Assembly (NCBI GenBank): GCA_003162555.1
Contig: PMNQ01000062.1
Location: 1-15,618 of the forward strand
Direction of reading: 5' to 3'
Length of the DNA stretch: 15,618 nt
Source of the DNA: Gammaproteobacteria bacterium
GTDB taxonomy: Bacteria; Pseudomonadota; Gammaproteobacteria; Steroidobacterales; Steroidobacteraceae
Shown here: positions 1-7,111 of the stretch, piece after piece
How positions within the stretch are numbered: the first letter of the stretch is position 1
How the letters are laid out: the number at the start of each line of letters is the position of its first letter
Program-made: the position numbers and the translations under genes
Notes under the pieces: generated by a model
Seen by the model: only the letters and a program-made list of their open reading frames with translations
What the model was told of the DNA's origin: nothing
Databases searched by the model: none

Positions 1-942
1 GGCGTTTTCTGACATCGGCTTTTGCAACGACCGAGCGCCCGGAAACACGAAATCCGATCGCTCGGTGACGGGCTGCAGGCCCTTCAGGATAGCCACGGCC
101 TGCGTGCAGAGCGGCACCAGGTGCGGCTGCCGCATCTTCATGCGCTCGGCGGGGATGCACCACTCGCCCTTCTCCAGTTCGACCTCCGACCAGCGGGCCT
201 TTCTCAGTTCCCCGGGACGGACAAAAACCAACGGCGAGAGTCGCAGAGCCGCCATCACGACGGGCGTGCCGATGTAGGCGTCGATCGCCATCAGCAGGGG
301 CCCCACCTGCCTGAGGTCGGTCACGGCGGGCAGGTGTCGCTCGGGCGGCGGAGTCAGTACGCCGCGCAGGTCCTGGGCGGGATCCCGCTCAGCGCGACCG
401 GAAGCAATGGCAAACCGGAAGACCTTGCTGGCGAGCTGGCGCGAGCGATGCGCCGTATCCAGCTTGCCGCGGCTCTCCACGCGCCGGAGCACGGCAAGCA
501 GCTCCGGGACCGTGATCTCCGTGACCGGTCGGTTGCCCAGCCAAGGCAGCAGGTTCTTCTCAATGCGGTGCCAATTCTTGGCGGCGTGTGAGGCCACCCA
601 CGATGATTTGTGCGTGGCGAACCACTCGCGTGCCAGCGGCTCGAAGGTATTCGCCGCGGCCGACTTGATGGAATTCTTCTGGGCGATGCGGGCGGCGCTG
701 GGATCAACGCCGGAGGCCAGGAGCCTCCGGGCATCGTCCCTGCGTTCCCGTGCGAGCTTCAGGCCCGTTTCCGGATACACGCCAAGCGCCAGACGCTTCT
801 CACGCCCTGCATACCGGTACTTGAGGCGCCAGTACTTCGACCCCCTCGGCGCGACCTCAAGATACAGGCCCCCGCCATCGAATAGACGGAGCGGCCTGCT
901 GGCCGGCCGCGCATTCCGAATCAGAAAATCGGTAATCGGCAT
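1..942 (-). CDS. Tyrosine-recombinase integrase, P4/DUF4102 type (3' end cut off by window edge)
   Basis: Site-specific recombinase that would insert and excise the element lying to the left. Read from an ATG at 942, 314 codons stay open to the first base of the window. The protein begins MPITDFLIRNARP, the usual opening of the DUF4102 (arm-binding) domain, which spans about residues 1-90 and includes GGGLYLEV (23-30). A core-binding SAM-like domain follows (about 98-195), then the start of the catalytic domain with VRPGELRKARW (241-251). R242 is the first catalytic arginine and K269 in ERMKMR is the likely beta-hairpin lysine. The remaining catalytic residues (HxxR, H/W and Tyr) lie beyond the window; such proteins are usually about 400 residues, so roughly 90 are missing. 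No clear ribosome-binding site precedes the ATG; the start was chosen from the family N-terminus. It runs away from tRNA-Lys in the same direction as that gene, as expected for an island integrase. Confidence 0.93.
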   Translation of the reverse strand, partial: MPITDFLIRNARPASRPLRLFDGGGLYLEVAPRGSKYWRLKYRYAGREKRLALGVYPETGLKLARERRDDARRLLASGVDPSAARIAQKNSIKSAAANTFEPLAREWFATHKSSWVASHAAKNWHRIEKNLLPWLGNRPVTEITVPELLAVLRRVESRGKLDTAHRSRQLASKVFRFAIASGRAERDPAQDLRGVLTPPPERHLPAVTDLRQVGPLLMAIDAYIGTPVVMAALRLSPLVFVRPGELRKARWSEVELEKGEWCIPAERMKMRQPHLVPLCTQAVAILKGLQPVTERSDFVFPGARSLQKPMSENA

Positions 943-994
943 GTGGGGGCACCACTTTTTGAGAAAACCACGATGCCCCCAAGGGTGCCCCCAC
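943..994. repeat. TGGGGGCA repeats at the integrase start
   Basis: GTGGGGGCACC at 943-953 and its exact reverse complement GGTGCCCCCAC at 984-994 form an 11-bp inverted repeat. A third shorter copy (TGCCCCCA, 974-981) is directly repeated with the 984-994 arm at a 12-nt offset. On the integrase coding strand there are two direct TGGGGGCA copies followed by an inverted copy that abuts the start codon. Likely integrase-binding or autoregulatory sites (inference). Confidence 0.6.
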
Positions 995-1021
995 CACTCG
1001 GTGCTGTCAATCCTGCTTCCT

Positions 1022-1104
1022 GGACATCCACGAATCTCGAATCTCTTACTAAATACCTACTTATTAGCCACTTAGTGGCTGTCCCCGGCTTTCCGTGGAT
1101 GTCC
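1022..1104. repeat. 11-bp inverted repeat GGACATCCACG ... CGTGGATGTCC
   Basis: GGACATCCACG at 1022-1032 is the exact reverse complement of CGTGGATGTCC at 1094-1104, with 61 nt between the arms. The palindrome at 1066-1080 lies inside the interval. The right arm is 14 nt from the CCA end of tRNA-Lys. Probable recombination-protein sites; no direct evidence of binding. Confidence 0.55.
1066..1080. repeat. 15-nt perfect palindrome AGCCACT-T-AGTGGCT
   Basis: Seven-base arms flank a single central T. As RNA on the minus strand this folds into a 6-bp hairpin with a 3-nt loop about 38 nt after the tRNA 3' end. It is not followed by a U-tract, so it is a poor intrinsic terminator; a protein-binding palindrome in the attachment region is at least as likely. 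Confidence 0.5.
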
Positions 1105-1118
1105 CTGGAAGTGGATAT

Positions 1119-1194
1119 TGGTGGGTCGGGTGGGGCTCGAACCCACGACCAACGCCTTAAAAGGGCGCTGCTCTACCGACTGAGCTACCGACCC
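1119..1194 (-). tRNA. tRNA-Lys(UUU)
   Basis: On the minus strand the 76-nt sequence folds into a full cloverleaf. The acceptor stem is GGGTCGG with CCGACCC, then discriminator A and an encoded CCA. The D-stem is GCTC/GAGC. The anticodon stem is GCGCC/GGCGT around the loop CTTTTAA, giving anticodon UUU (Lys). The variable region is five bases, and the T arm is GTGGG-TTCGAGC-CCCAC. Its 3' end faces the integrase gene, as for a tRNA used as an integration target. The gene looks intact, so the element's attachment site must restore the 3' end. Confidence 0.97.
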
Positions 1195-1206
1195 GGGAGG
1201 GGCGGC

Positions 1207-1212
1207 ATCATA
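1207..1212 (-). promoter_or_regulatory. Candidate -10 element for tRNA-Lys
   Basis: TATGAT on the minus strand ends 12 nt before the first base of the mature tRNA and is followed by a GC-rich discriminator, common at stable-RNA promoters. The -35 region would fall in the terminator stem of the upstream receptor gene, where only weak matches such as TTCGCA at a 19-nt spacing are visible. Tentative. Confidence 0.3.
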
Positions 1213-1246
1213 AAGCAAAACGCCCGCTCCTTGCGAAGCGGGCGTT
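1211..1246 (-). terminator. Rho-independent terminator of the TonB-dependent receptor gene
   Basis: A perfect 10-bp stem AACGCCCGCT/AGCGGGCGTT (1237-1246 and 1219-1228) closes an 8-nt loop and is followed on the minus strand by TTTTGCTTTA. It starts about 38 nt after the receptor stop codon and ends before tRNA-Lys, so it separates the receptor transcript from the tRNA. Confidence 0.85.
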
Positions 1247-1283
1247 CCTGCAACAGGCCGGCTGCCGGCGCTGAATTTGCGGC

Positions 1284-3806
1284 CTAGAACTTCTGCCCGA
1301 ACTTGATGCCGAAGTTGCGCGGCATGATCGGAATGATGCGCGGATTCGACAGACAATTCGAGGCGGCGCACTCGGCAGCTCGTGCCAGCTCTCCCCGCTT
1401 GTCGGTCAGGTTGCCAACGTAGGCTTCCAGCGTCCAATTGCTCTTTGCGGTACCGATAGAGAAATCGAAGCTGGAGTAAGCCGGCGAATCACCCACGAGC
1501 GCGTTTTGCGGCGCCTGGAGACTGAAGGTGGTCGCGCCGGTGTAGACACCTGCAAGTTGCACGAAGCTGTCGTAGCCGTTCCCGTTGAATTGATAGCGCG
1601 CGGTCGCGTTGGCCTTCAGCTTCGGGATGCCGGGAAGCTGCGTACCGGAAGGAGCATCCAGTGCATCGGGGGTGCATGTTGCATTCGGCACGCCGAGCGC
1701 TGATGGCTGACAGAAATCAGTGGTCGTATTGGCCTTCACGTACGTGCCCGAGAGCGACAGCGTGAGGTTGTTCATGGCCAACCAATTGAGCTCTGTTTCC
1801 AAGCCTTCGGTCCGCGCGTCACCAGCGTTCACCATGGACGTGATGCCGTTCTCTCCCTGGATGGCAACCGTCACGCCCTTCCAGGCCTCATGGAAAATTG
1901 CGCCGTTGAAGCGCAGCGTGTTGCCAAGCCACGCCGTCTTCCAGCCAATCTCGATGTTGGTCAGCGAATCGGACTTCCAGGTCTTGGCCTGCGGGCGCCG
2001 GTTGTTGCCGCCCGGCCGGTACCCAGTCGAGTAGGTGGCGTACACCATGTGGTTCGGGTCGAACTGGTAGGTGAAGTTGAGGCGTTTCGTGGCTCCCTGT
2101 TCCTTAACCTGGCTGGCCGTGTTGATGCACGGCTTGGTGGACCCCGCCGGGGAATCCGCAAAGCAGATGTGGGTGCCGCTGGCGCTTGGCAAGTTCGGGC
2201 CGTAACCGAAGAAGCCGTACAGCGTGTTGTTGGTGCTGAATTCGCGAACACCAAGGCTTGCCTTGAATTTGGACGTGAAGTCATGCGTCACGTCTGCGAA
2301 CAGCGCTGCATCGCGGTCGGAGCGCAGCTGGTCCGAGAGGTACAGGATGCCGGGGTTGCGCGGCACGGACCAGTAGTCCGAAAGCCCGTCAATCCGGAAT
2401 TCCGCGCGAATCGCATCCGTCTGCTTCTGGAAGAAGGCTCCCGCGATCAACCGGGTCGGAAGATCCTGCGGCGTGCTGATCCGGAACTCATGACTGAGCT
2501 TGGTGTAGTCGTCGTGGTTCTGGACGTACTGCGTGGGATCAGCCAGCGTCGGATTCATGTCCAGCTTGTTGTTGTTCGGGTTGTCCTGGTGACCGACATC
2601 CGGCAGATAGGTATAGCAGACGTGGTAGCAGTAATCGTACTGCACTGAATACAGCGCGTAGTCGTACTGGTTATCGACGTGCCGCGTAAACCAGCTGCCG
2701 GAATAAACGACATCCAGGTTGGAGATCTTGCCTGTGACCGTCAGCGCCGACAGCGTCCACTTGTCATTGTTGTACGTCGGCTTCATGTCGTAGGTGTTCA
2801 GGTCACCGACCTTGGGGTCGAAGCCGCTGTCACCGTGCGCGTTCTGCTCCTGGTGCATGACCGTCGGCAGCACAGTCCAATGATCGCCGAGATCCAGCTT
2901 CAGGGCCGCGCGGCCACCGTAACTCTCTGTGGAATTGAAATTCTTCTTCACCAAGGCGGAATTGTTGACGTCGATGGGGTGAGGATTCGCGGTGTAACTG
3001 GAGTAGTCAACGGGGTCATTTGTGGGATCGACCGTCCAGAGCCAAGGCCGCGATGCGGATGGCGTGGGGGAAAATGTCCCACCGGCGGGCCGCTCGTAGT
3101 GGAGCGTCTTGGGCACGTTGTTGATGTAGCCGCCTTCCTTGTCGTAGAACCCAACGAGGCGGATTGCTGCGTGGTCGCCGGCCGGGAGGTTGACGAAGGC
3201 TTCAAACGAGGAACCGGGGCCACTGTTCTTGCCGACGACGGTGCCCTTGATGTTGTAGCCGGCCTCAAATTTGGTTGGATCGGGCTTCTTCGTGATGAGG
3301 CGCAGCGTACCGGCCATCGAACTCGCGCCATACAGGGTGCCTTGGGGGCCCGCCAGACCCTCGACACGCTCCATGTCGTACATGTGCACGTCGAGCACGC
3401 CGGAAATGGTGGTGACCGGGGTTTCATCCACGTATACGCCGGTCGAGGGCGCAGGTCCCGCATGCAGGTTTGAATAACCCGCCGAAATACCACGGAAGTA
3501 GATCTGTGACTGGCCGGGGCCAAGGGTCTGGAAGGACATGCTCGGCATGAACTTCGCGTAGTCGACGAAGTTCGCGACCTGCAGCTGCTCGAGCCTTTCG
3601 CCGCCCAGCACCTGGATGCTGATGGGTACCTTCTGCACGTCCTCGACGCGCTTCTGCGCCGTAACGATGATTTCCTCGAGGCCGCCGGCGTTTTCCGTCT
3701 GTTGCGCTTGTGCCACACTTCCCCATGCGAAGGCAGCAGTAGCCAGAGGCATACCGACCCAATTGGCTGCAGTTCTATGCAGCTTGCGCTTGCGACTCCG
3801 AGTCAT
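1284..3806 (-). CDS. TonB-dependent outer-membrane receptor
   Basis: An 840-residue gated outer-membrane channel that would import a scarce substrate using energy from TonB-ExbBD. The order is a very basic N-terminus (RSRKRK), a signal peptide ending near VAQA|QQ (after residue 34), a TonB box EEIIVTA (44-50), a plug domain (about 55-175) containing GPQGTLYGASSMAGTLRLI (153-171), and a beta-barrel ending in phenylalanine (GQKF), the outer-membrane assembly signature. There is no N-terminal STN signalling domain, so it should not work through an anti-sigma factor. All eight cysteines occur as four close pairs: 393/397, 548/560, 699/711 and 813/818. The ATG is preceded by a strong ribosome-binding site, GAGGGGAG, five bases upstream. 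The substrate cannot be read from the sequence; siderophore-specific genes are absent nearby. It lies downstream of a TPR-sulfotransferase gene. Confidence 0.95.
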   Translation of the reverse strand: MTRSRKRKLHRTAANWVGMPLATAAFAWGSVAQAQQTENAGGLEEIIVTAQKRVEDVQKVPISIQVLGGERLEQLQVANFVDYAKFMPSMSFQTLGPGQSQIYFRGISAGYSNLHAGPAPSTGVYVDETPVTTISGVLDVHMYDMERVEGLAGPQGTLYGASSMAGTLRLITKKPDPTKFEAGYNIKGTVVGKNSGPGSSFEAFVNLPAGDHAAIRLVGFYDKEGGYINNVPKTLHYERPAGGTFSPTPSASRPWLWTVDPTNDPVDYSSYTANPHPIDVNNSALVKKNFNSTESYGGRAALKLDLGDHWTVLPTVMHQEQNAHGDSGFDPKVGDLNTYDMKPTYNNDKWTLSALTVTGKISNLDVVYSGSWFTRHVDNQYDYALYSVQYDYCYHVCYTYLPDVGHQDNPNNNKLDMNPTLADPTQYVQNHDDYTKLSHEFRISTPQDLPTRLIAGAFFQKQTDAIRAEFRIDGLSDYWSVPRNPGILYLSDQLRSDRDAALFADVTHDFTSKFKASLGVREFSTNNTLYGFFGYGPNLPSASGTHICFADSPAGSTKPCINTASQVKEQGATKRLNFTYQFDPNHMVYATYSTGYRPGGNNRRPQAKTWKSDSLTNIEIGWKTAWLGNTLRFNGAIFHEAWKGVTVAIQGENGITSMVNAGDARTEGLETELNWLAMNNLTLSLSGTYVKANTTTDFCQPSALGVPNATCTPDALDAPSGTQLPGIPKLKANATARYQFNGNGYDSFVQLAGVYTGATTFSLQAPQNALVGDSPAYSSFDFSIGTAKSNWTLEAYVGNLTDKRGELARAAECAASNCLSNPRIIPIMPRNFGIKFGQKF

Positions 3807-3851
3807 TGAAGCTCCCCTCGAACCGTTGGTTTTAGCACCGACCTACCGCGG

Positions 3852-3879
3852 AGTGTATGCCAGGCCACGGCAAAATCAA
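3852..3879 (-). promoter_or_regulatory. Candidate sigma-70 promoter of the TonB-dependent receptor
   Basis: On the minus strand TTGATT (3874-3879) and TACACT (3852-3857) are separated by 16 nt, each matching four of six consensus bases. The -35 overlaps the stop codon of the sulfotransferase gene, and the -10 lies about 45 nt before the receptor ATG. No terminator is visible between the two genes, so read-through from upstream is also possible. Confidence 0.4.
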
Positions 3880-5930
3880 AACCTGGGTACGGCCGGATAG
3901 GCCGTCAGCACCGGACCCAGTGTTTCCGCGAGCGGCCCCAGCCAGGGTTCATAGTGCCGCCACTGGTCCACCCCGGCGCGCGAGATGGGCTGGCGCACCT
4001 GCTGGGCGCTGGCGGTACGCACCGCCCGCTCATTTTCGTAGAAGCGCAGGCAGGACTCCTCGAACTCCAGCTCGCAGTAGGCCAGCAGGCGGCGCACCTC
4101 GGCCTCTGTGTCCTCGACCAGGGTCTCGTGGAACACCCGATGCACCCGGCCGGGTAGCACTGCGTCGTAGTGGGCCATCAATTCCACGTAGTCGCGATAG
4201 AAATGACCGATGTCCTCGAGGCTATAACTGAAATTCTGGCCGCGGGCAAAGTGCTGTTTGTACAGGGAGAAGCCACAAGCCATCGGGTGGCGTCGTGCAT
4301 CGATGATCTTCGCGCGGGGCAGGATCAGCTGTATCAGGCCGATGTGCATGAAGTTGTTGGGCATCTTGTCGATGAAGCGAGGCCTGCCGCTCTTGCGCTG
4401 GATACGGGTGTCCTCGAGATACTGCTCGCCAAGCTTCCTGCACTCGTCAGCCGACAGGTTGGCCATCTCCATTGGGTATCGCGGCCCCTCGTCCTTCGAT
4501 CCGCGAGAGCCGAGCCTGCCGGCCATGGTGAAGATGTTCTGCAGCTCCATGGTTCCCTCAACCGCAGAATGGCTGGCGAGGATCTGCTCGATCAGCGTCG
4601 ATCCGGAGCGGGGCAGACCGACGATGAAGATGGGATCCGGGGCCTGGCTGCCATGGCCGGCCCGCGCTGCAAAGAATTCAGCGCTCAGGTGGCGGCGCGT
4701 GCGCCGCACCAGTCCGGTGGCGTCTTCGGAGAGATAGCGGATGTCCTTGAGCCGCAGGCGGTTGCCCTCAGCATAGTGCTCGAAGGATTCAGCGTATTGC
4801 TCCAGATCCTCGAGCGCCTTGCCCAGCGCGAATTCAAAATGGTAGCGATCCTCATTGCTTAAGCTTTCATTGCCGAGCTGCGCGCGCATCGCCGCGATCT
4901 GCTCCGCGGAGAAACGCAAAGTCTTGAGGTTTGCCAGGCTCCAGTAGGCTTCGCCGCATGTGGGCAGCAGCGCGATGCAGCGCCCGTAGGCGTTGATGCT
5001 TTCCGCTTCGCGGCCCACGGTCGAAAGCGCGTGGGCGTAGCTCATCCAGATCTTGGGTTGATCTGGATTGGCCTTCAGCACTCCCGCGAACAACTCGATC
5101 GACTCGGCGAAGTCGCCGATCTTTGCGAGCACCACGGCCTTCAGATTCTGGTAGCCGGTGTTGCGCGGCTCGAGTGCGATCAGCTGCTCGACCTGCTGGA
5201 GCGCAGCGACCGGTTTGTTGATCCGATGCAGCACGATCGCATAGTTGTGGCGCGCACCGGGGAAGCTCGGCGCGAGTTCCAGGCAGCGTGCCAGCAGGTT
5301 CTCTGCGTCCGTGTAGCGCCCCAGGCGCGCCGCAACCTCGGCCAGCATTCGCAAGGCTGCGACATCCGTCGGATGCTGCATCAGGTGCGCACGCAGCGCG
5401 TACTCCGCTTCCGGGATGCGGTTTTCGACCAGCGCCGCGGCCGCACCCATCAGCTTCGGATCGTGGGTCGAGTACTTGATGTGGTTAGCGAAAGCGGCAT
5501 CAGCCGCAGCGGCATCGCCGCTCTCTCTCAGCAGGTCACCCAGCGCGCGCCAGGCATCCGGCAGGTCGGGCTTCAGTTCCACGGCGCGCCGCAGCTTGAC
5601 AATTGCCTCCTCTGGATTGCCGGTCTCGGCAAGCAACTGCGCCAGCTCATAGTGCGCGATCGCCCAGCGGTGCTGCGCATCGACCAGCGCGGTCAGGGTG
5701 CGCAGCGCCGCGGCGGAATCGCCGGCGGCGCGCTGCGCCTTGCCGAGCAGCAATGTTGCGGGCGCGTAGTTCGGAACCGCCTTGAGGATCTCGTTCGCCT
5801 GCTCGATGGCGAGCGCCGGATCGCGCTGCAGCAGTTCCTCGGCGTGCGCCAGCGCCACCTCGAGCGTGCCGGTGGGCTCAGTGGCGCCAGTCGCGCCGGC
5901 GGCGCCAGTCTGGTCTGCGGTGCTGCTCAT
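3876..5930 (-). CDS. TPR-repeat / sulfotransferase fusion protein
   Basis: A 684-residue predicted cytoplasmic protein. Residues about 25-400 are tetratricopeptide repeats (for example 90-150, 190-255 and 260-335). Residues about 430-640 form a sulfotransferase domain of the PF13469 type. The 5' phosphosulfate loop is IFIVGLPRSGSTLIEQIL (434-451). The 3'-phosphate site is around RRHPMACGFSLYKQHF (546-561, with R547 and S555), and DKMPNN (521-526) is another hallmark. Such enzymes move sulfate from PAPS to a hydroxyl or amine; the acceptor is unknown, and the TPR part probably binds a protein or peptide partner. No signal peptide or membrane segment is visible. The ATG overlaps the aminotransferase stop codon as ATGA, indicating translational coupling. 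The family often occurs near TonB-dependent receptors in Gammaproteobacteria and sphingomonads (from memory), and one lies just downstream here. Confidence 0.9.
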   Translation of the reverse strand: MSSTADQTGAAGATGATEPTGTLEVALAHAEELLQRDPALAIEQANEILKAVPNYAPATLLLGKAQRAAGDSAAALRTLTALVDAQHRWAIAHYELAQLLAETGNPEEAIVKLRRAVELKPDLPDAWRALGDLLRESGDAAAADAAFANHIKYSTHDPKLMGAAAALVENRIPEAEYALRAHLMQHPTDVAALRMLAEVAARLGRYTDAENLLARCLELAPSFPGARHNYAIVLHRINKPVAALQQVEQLIALEPRNTGYQNLKAVVLAKIGDFAESIELFAGVLKANPDQPKIWMSYAHALSTVGREAESINAYGRCIALLPTCGEAYWSLANLKTLRFSAEQIAAMRAQLGNESLSNEDRYHFEFALGKALEDLEQYAESFEHYAEGNRLRLKDIRYLSEDATGLVRRTRRHLSAEFFAARAGHGSQAPDPIFIVGLPRSGSTLIEQILASHSAVEGTMELQNIFTMAGRLGSRGSKDEGPRYPMEMANLSADECRKLGEQYLEDTRIQRKSGRPRFIDKMPNNFMHIGLIQLILPRAKIIDARRHPMACGFSLYKQHFARGQNFSYSLEDIGHFYRDYVELMAHYDAVLPGRVHRVFHETLVEDTEAEVRRLLAYCELEFEESCLRFYENERAVRTASAQQVRQPISRAGVDQWRHYEPWLGPLAETLGPVLTAYPAVPRF

Positions 5931-7111
5931 GTCAGGCTCTCGCAGAAGCGCCGGATTCGTTTTGCAGCCTCGAGCAACACGGCTTCATCCGTGGCGAAGC
6001 AGGCACGCACAAAGCCCTGCGCCGCGGCGCCGAAGGGCACGCCATCGAGCAGCGAGACGCCCTCGGCGCGATACAGTTGGTGTACGAACTGCTCGCCGCT
6101 GAGACCCGTGCCACGGATGTCGATCAGCAGGAACATGCCGGCCTGCGGCCAGCAGGCGCGGATTCCGCGGATGCCTGCGAGTCCCTCGAACAGCACGGCA
6201 CGGCGGTGGCGGCAATACTCACGCACCCTGCCCTCGCACTCCTCCGCCATCTCGAGCGCGGTGATGGCGGCCTCCTGCACGAAGCCCGGCAATCCATAGA
6301 GCATGCATTGCGCCAGATCGTGGGCGCGGTTGATGAAATCGACCGGCCCGACAATCCAGCCTGTACGCCATCCTGTCATGGCGTGCGTTTTCGACAGACT
6401 CGCCACGGTCAGCGTCCTCTCAGGGTACCGCGCGCCGATGCTCGGCACGCGGCCGTCATCGGCGATGCCGGCATACACTTCATCCGACACCAGCCACAGT
6501 TCGTGGCGACGCGCGATCGCCACCAGGCCGTCGACTTCTTCCGCAGTGAGCACCACGCCGCTCGGATTGTTCGGCGTGGCGACGAAGATGGCGCGCGTGC
6601 GCGGCGTGATTGCCGCTTCAATCGCCGGCAGATCGGGGTGGAAATCACGCGTCGCCGGCGTGGCCACCGGCACCAGCTGCGCGCCCGAGGCCTTGATGGT
6701 GGCCGGATAGGTGGCGTACATGGGATCGAGTGCGATCACCTCATCGCCGGGGCCCGCGAGGCAGAGCGAGGCCACGAACAGGCCGTTTTGCGTGCCGCCG
6801 AGCACGATGACGTTGTCCGCCGTGACGCTCTGGCCGCTGCGCGCCGCGTGGCGCGCCGCGATCGCCGCGCGCAGCGCCGGGCGGCCGGCGGTCTCGGTGT
6901 AATGTGTGTCGCCGCCACGCATGCGCGCGATCGCGGTGTCGATGACCGGCCCGGGTGTGTCCAGATCGGGATCACCGACGCTGAGCACGATGACATCCTT
7001 GCCGGCGGCCGCAGCCTGGCGCGCCTCCCAGTGCAGCACCCAGGGGTCAGTGCCCTCGGGCGCGACGCGTTCGGCGAGCGCGGCGAAGCGCGGTTTGCGC
7101 GGCGCGTTCAC
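5927..7111 (-). CDS. aruH: PLP aminotransferase, AruH-like (arginine:pyruvate transaminase)
   Basis: A 394-residue fold-type I class I/II aminotransferase, the usual family length. SLSKTHAMTGWRTGW (238-252) carries the Schiff-base lysine K241. TPNNPSG (179-185) and SDEVY (209-213) contribute the PLP-contacting Asn, Asp and Tyr. R369 in GFVRACF is the likely substrate-carboxylate arginine. Stretches such as VLSVGDPDLDTP (42-53), the HAMTGWR region and AQCMLYGLPGF (267-277) resemble P. aeruginosa AruH as I remember it; AruH moves the alpha-amino group of L-arginine to pyruvate, giving 2-ketoarginine. The adjacent AruI-like decarboxylase supports this, since aruH and aruI are neighbours in Pseudomonas. 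Translation starts at GTG, which overlaps the decarboxylase stop as GTGA, with GAGG eight bases upstream. A broader substrate range is possible, so the symbol is tentative; the aminotransferase family itself is certain. Confidence 0.82.
   Translation of the reverse strand: MNAPRKPRFAALAERVAPEGTDPWVLHWEARQAAAAGKDVIVLSVGDPDLDTPGPVIDTAIARMRGGDTHYTETAGRPALRAAIAARHAARSGQSVTADNVIVLGGTQNGLFVASLCLAGPGDEVIALDPMYATYPATIKASGAQLVPVATPATRDFHPDLPAIEAAITPRTRAIFVATPNNPSGVVLTAEEVDGLVAIARRHELWLVSDEVYAGIADDGRVPSIGARYPERTLTVASLSKTHAMTGWRTGWIVGPVDFINRAHDLAQCMLYGLPGFVQEAAITALEMAEECEGRVREYCRHRRAVLFEGLAGIRGIRACWPQAGMFLLIDIRGTGLSGEQFVHQLYRAEGVSLLDGVPFGAAAQGFVRACFATDEAVLLEAAKRIRRFCESLT

Larger units (their letters stand above)
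943..1118. other. Repeat-rich tRNA-integrase spacer, probable attachment-site arm region
   Basis: A 176-nt non-coding stretch between the integrase start and the 3' end of tRNA-Lys. It holds two inverted-repeat pairs (943-953 with 984-994, and 1022-1032 with 1094-1104), a 15-nt palindrome (1066-1080), a tandem 7-bp duplication of CGAATCT (1031-1044), and two GTGGAT copies near the tRNA end. Such a concentration between a tRNA and its neighbouring integrase is what integrase arm-type and excisionase binding sites look like. The role is inferred; the exact core site cannot be set without the other element end. Confidence 0.55.

Noticed and set aside
1081..1283. A preQ1 or other riboswitch, or CRISPR repeats, in the intergenic gaps
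   Set aside because: No conserved aptamer-like sequence was seen; gaps near queE/queC are overlapping or under 60 nt, and there are no regularly spaced direct repeats.
943..1287. Plus-strand open frame reading GGARTHDQRLKRALLYRLSYRP
   Set aside because: This peptide is the antisense translation of the tRNA-Lys gene, a well-known spurious annotation.
1072..1437. Minus-strand open frame containing VAQSVEQRPFKALVVGSSPTRP
   Set aside because: It is a translation of the tRNA-Lys gene itself plus an out-of-frame part of the receptor gene; also a known false-positive pattern.
5031..6299. Long plus-strand open frame of 422 codons
   Set aside because: It is the antisense shadow of the TPR-sulfotransferase and aminotransferase genes, both with clear motifs on the minus strand; such shadows are common in GC-rich DNA.
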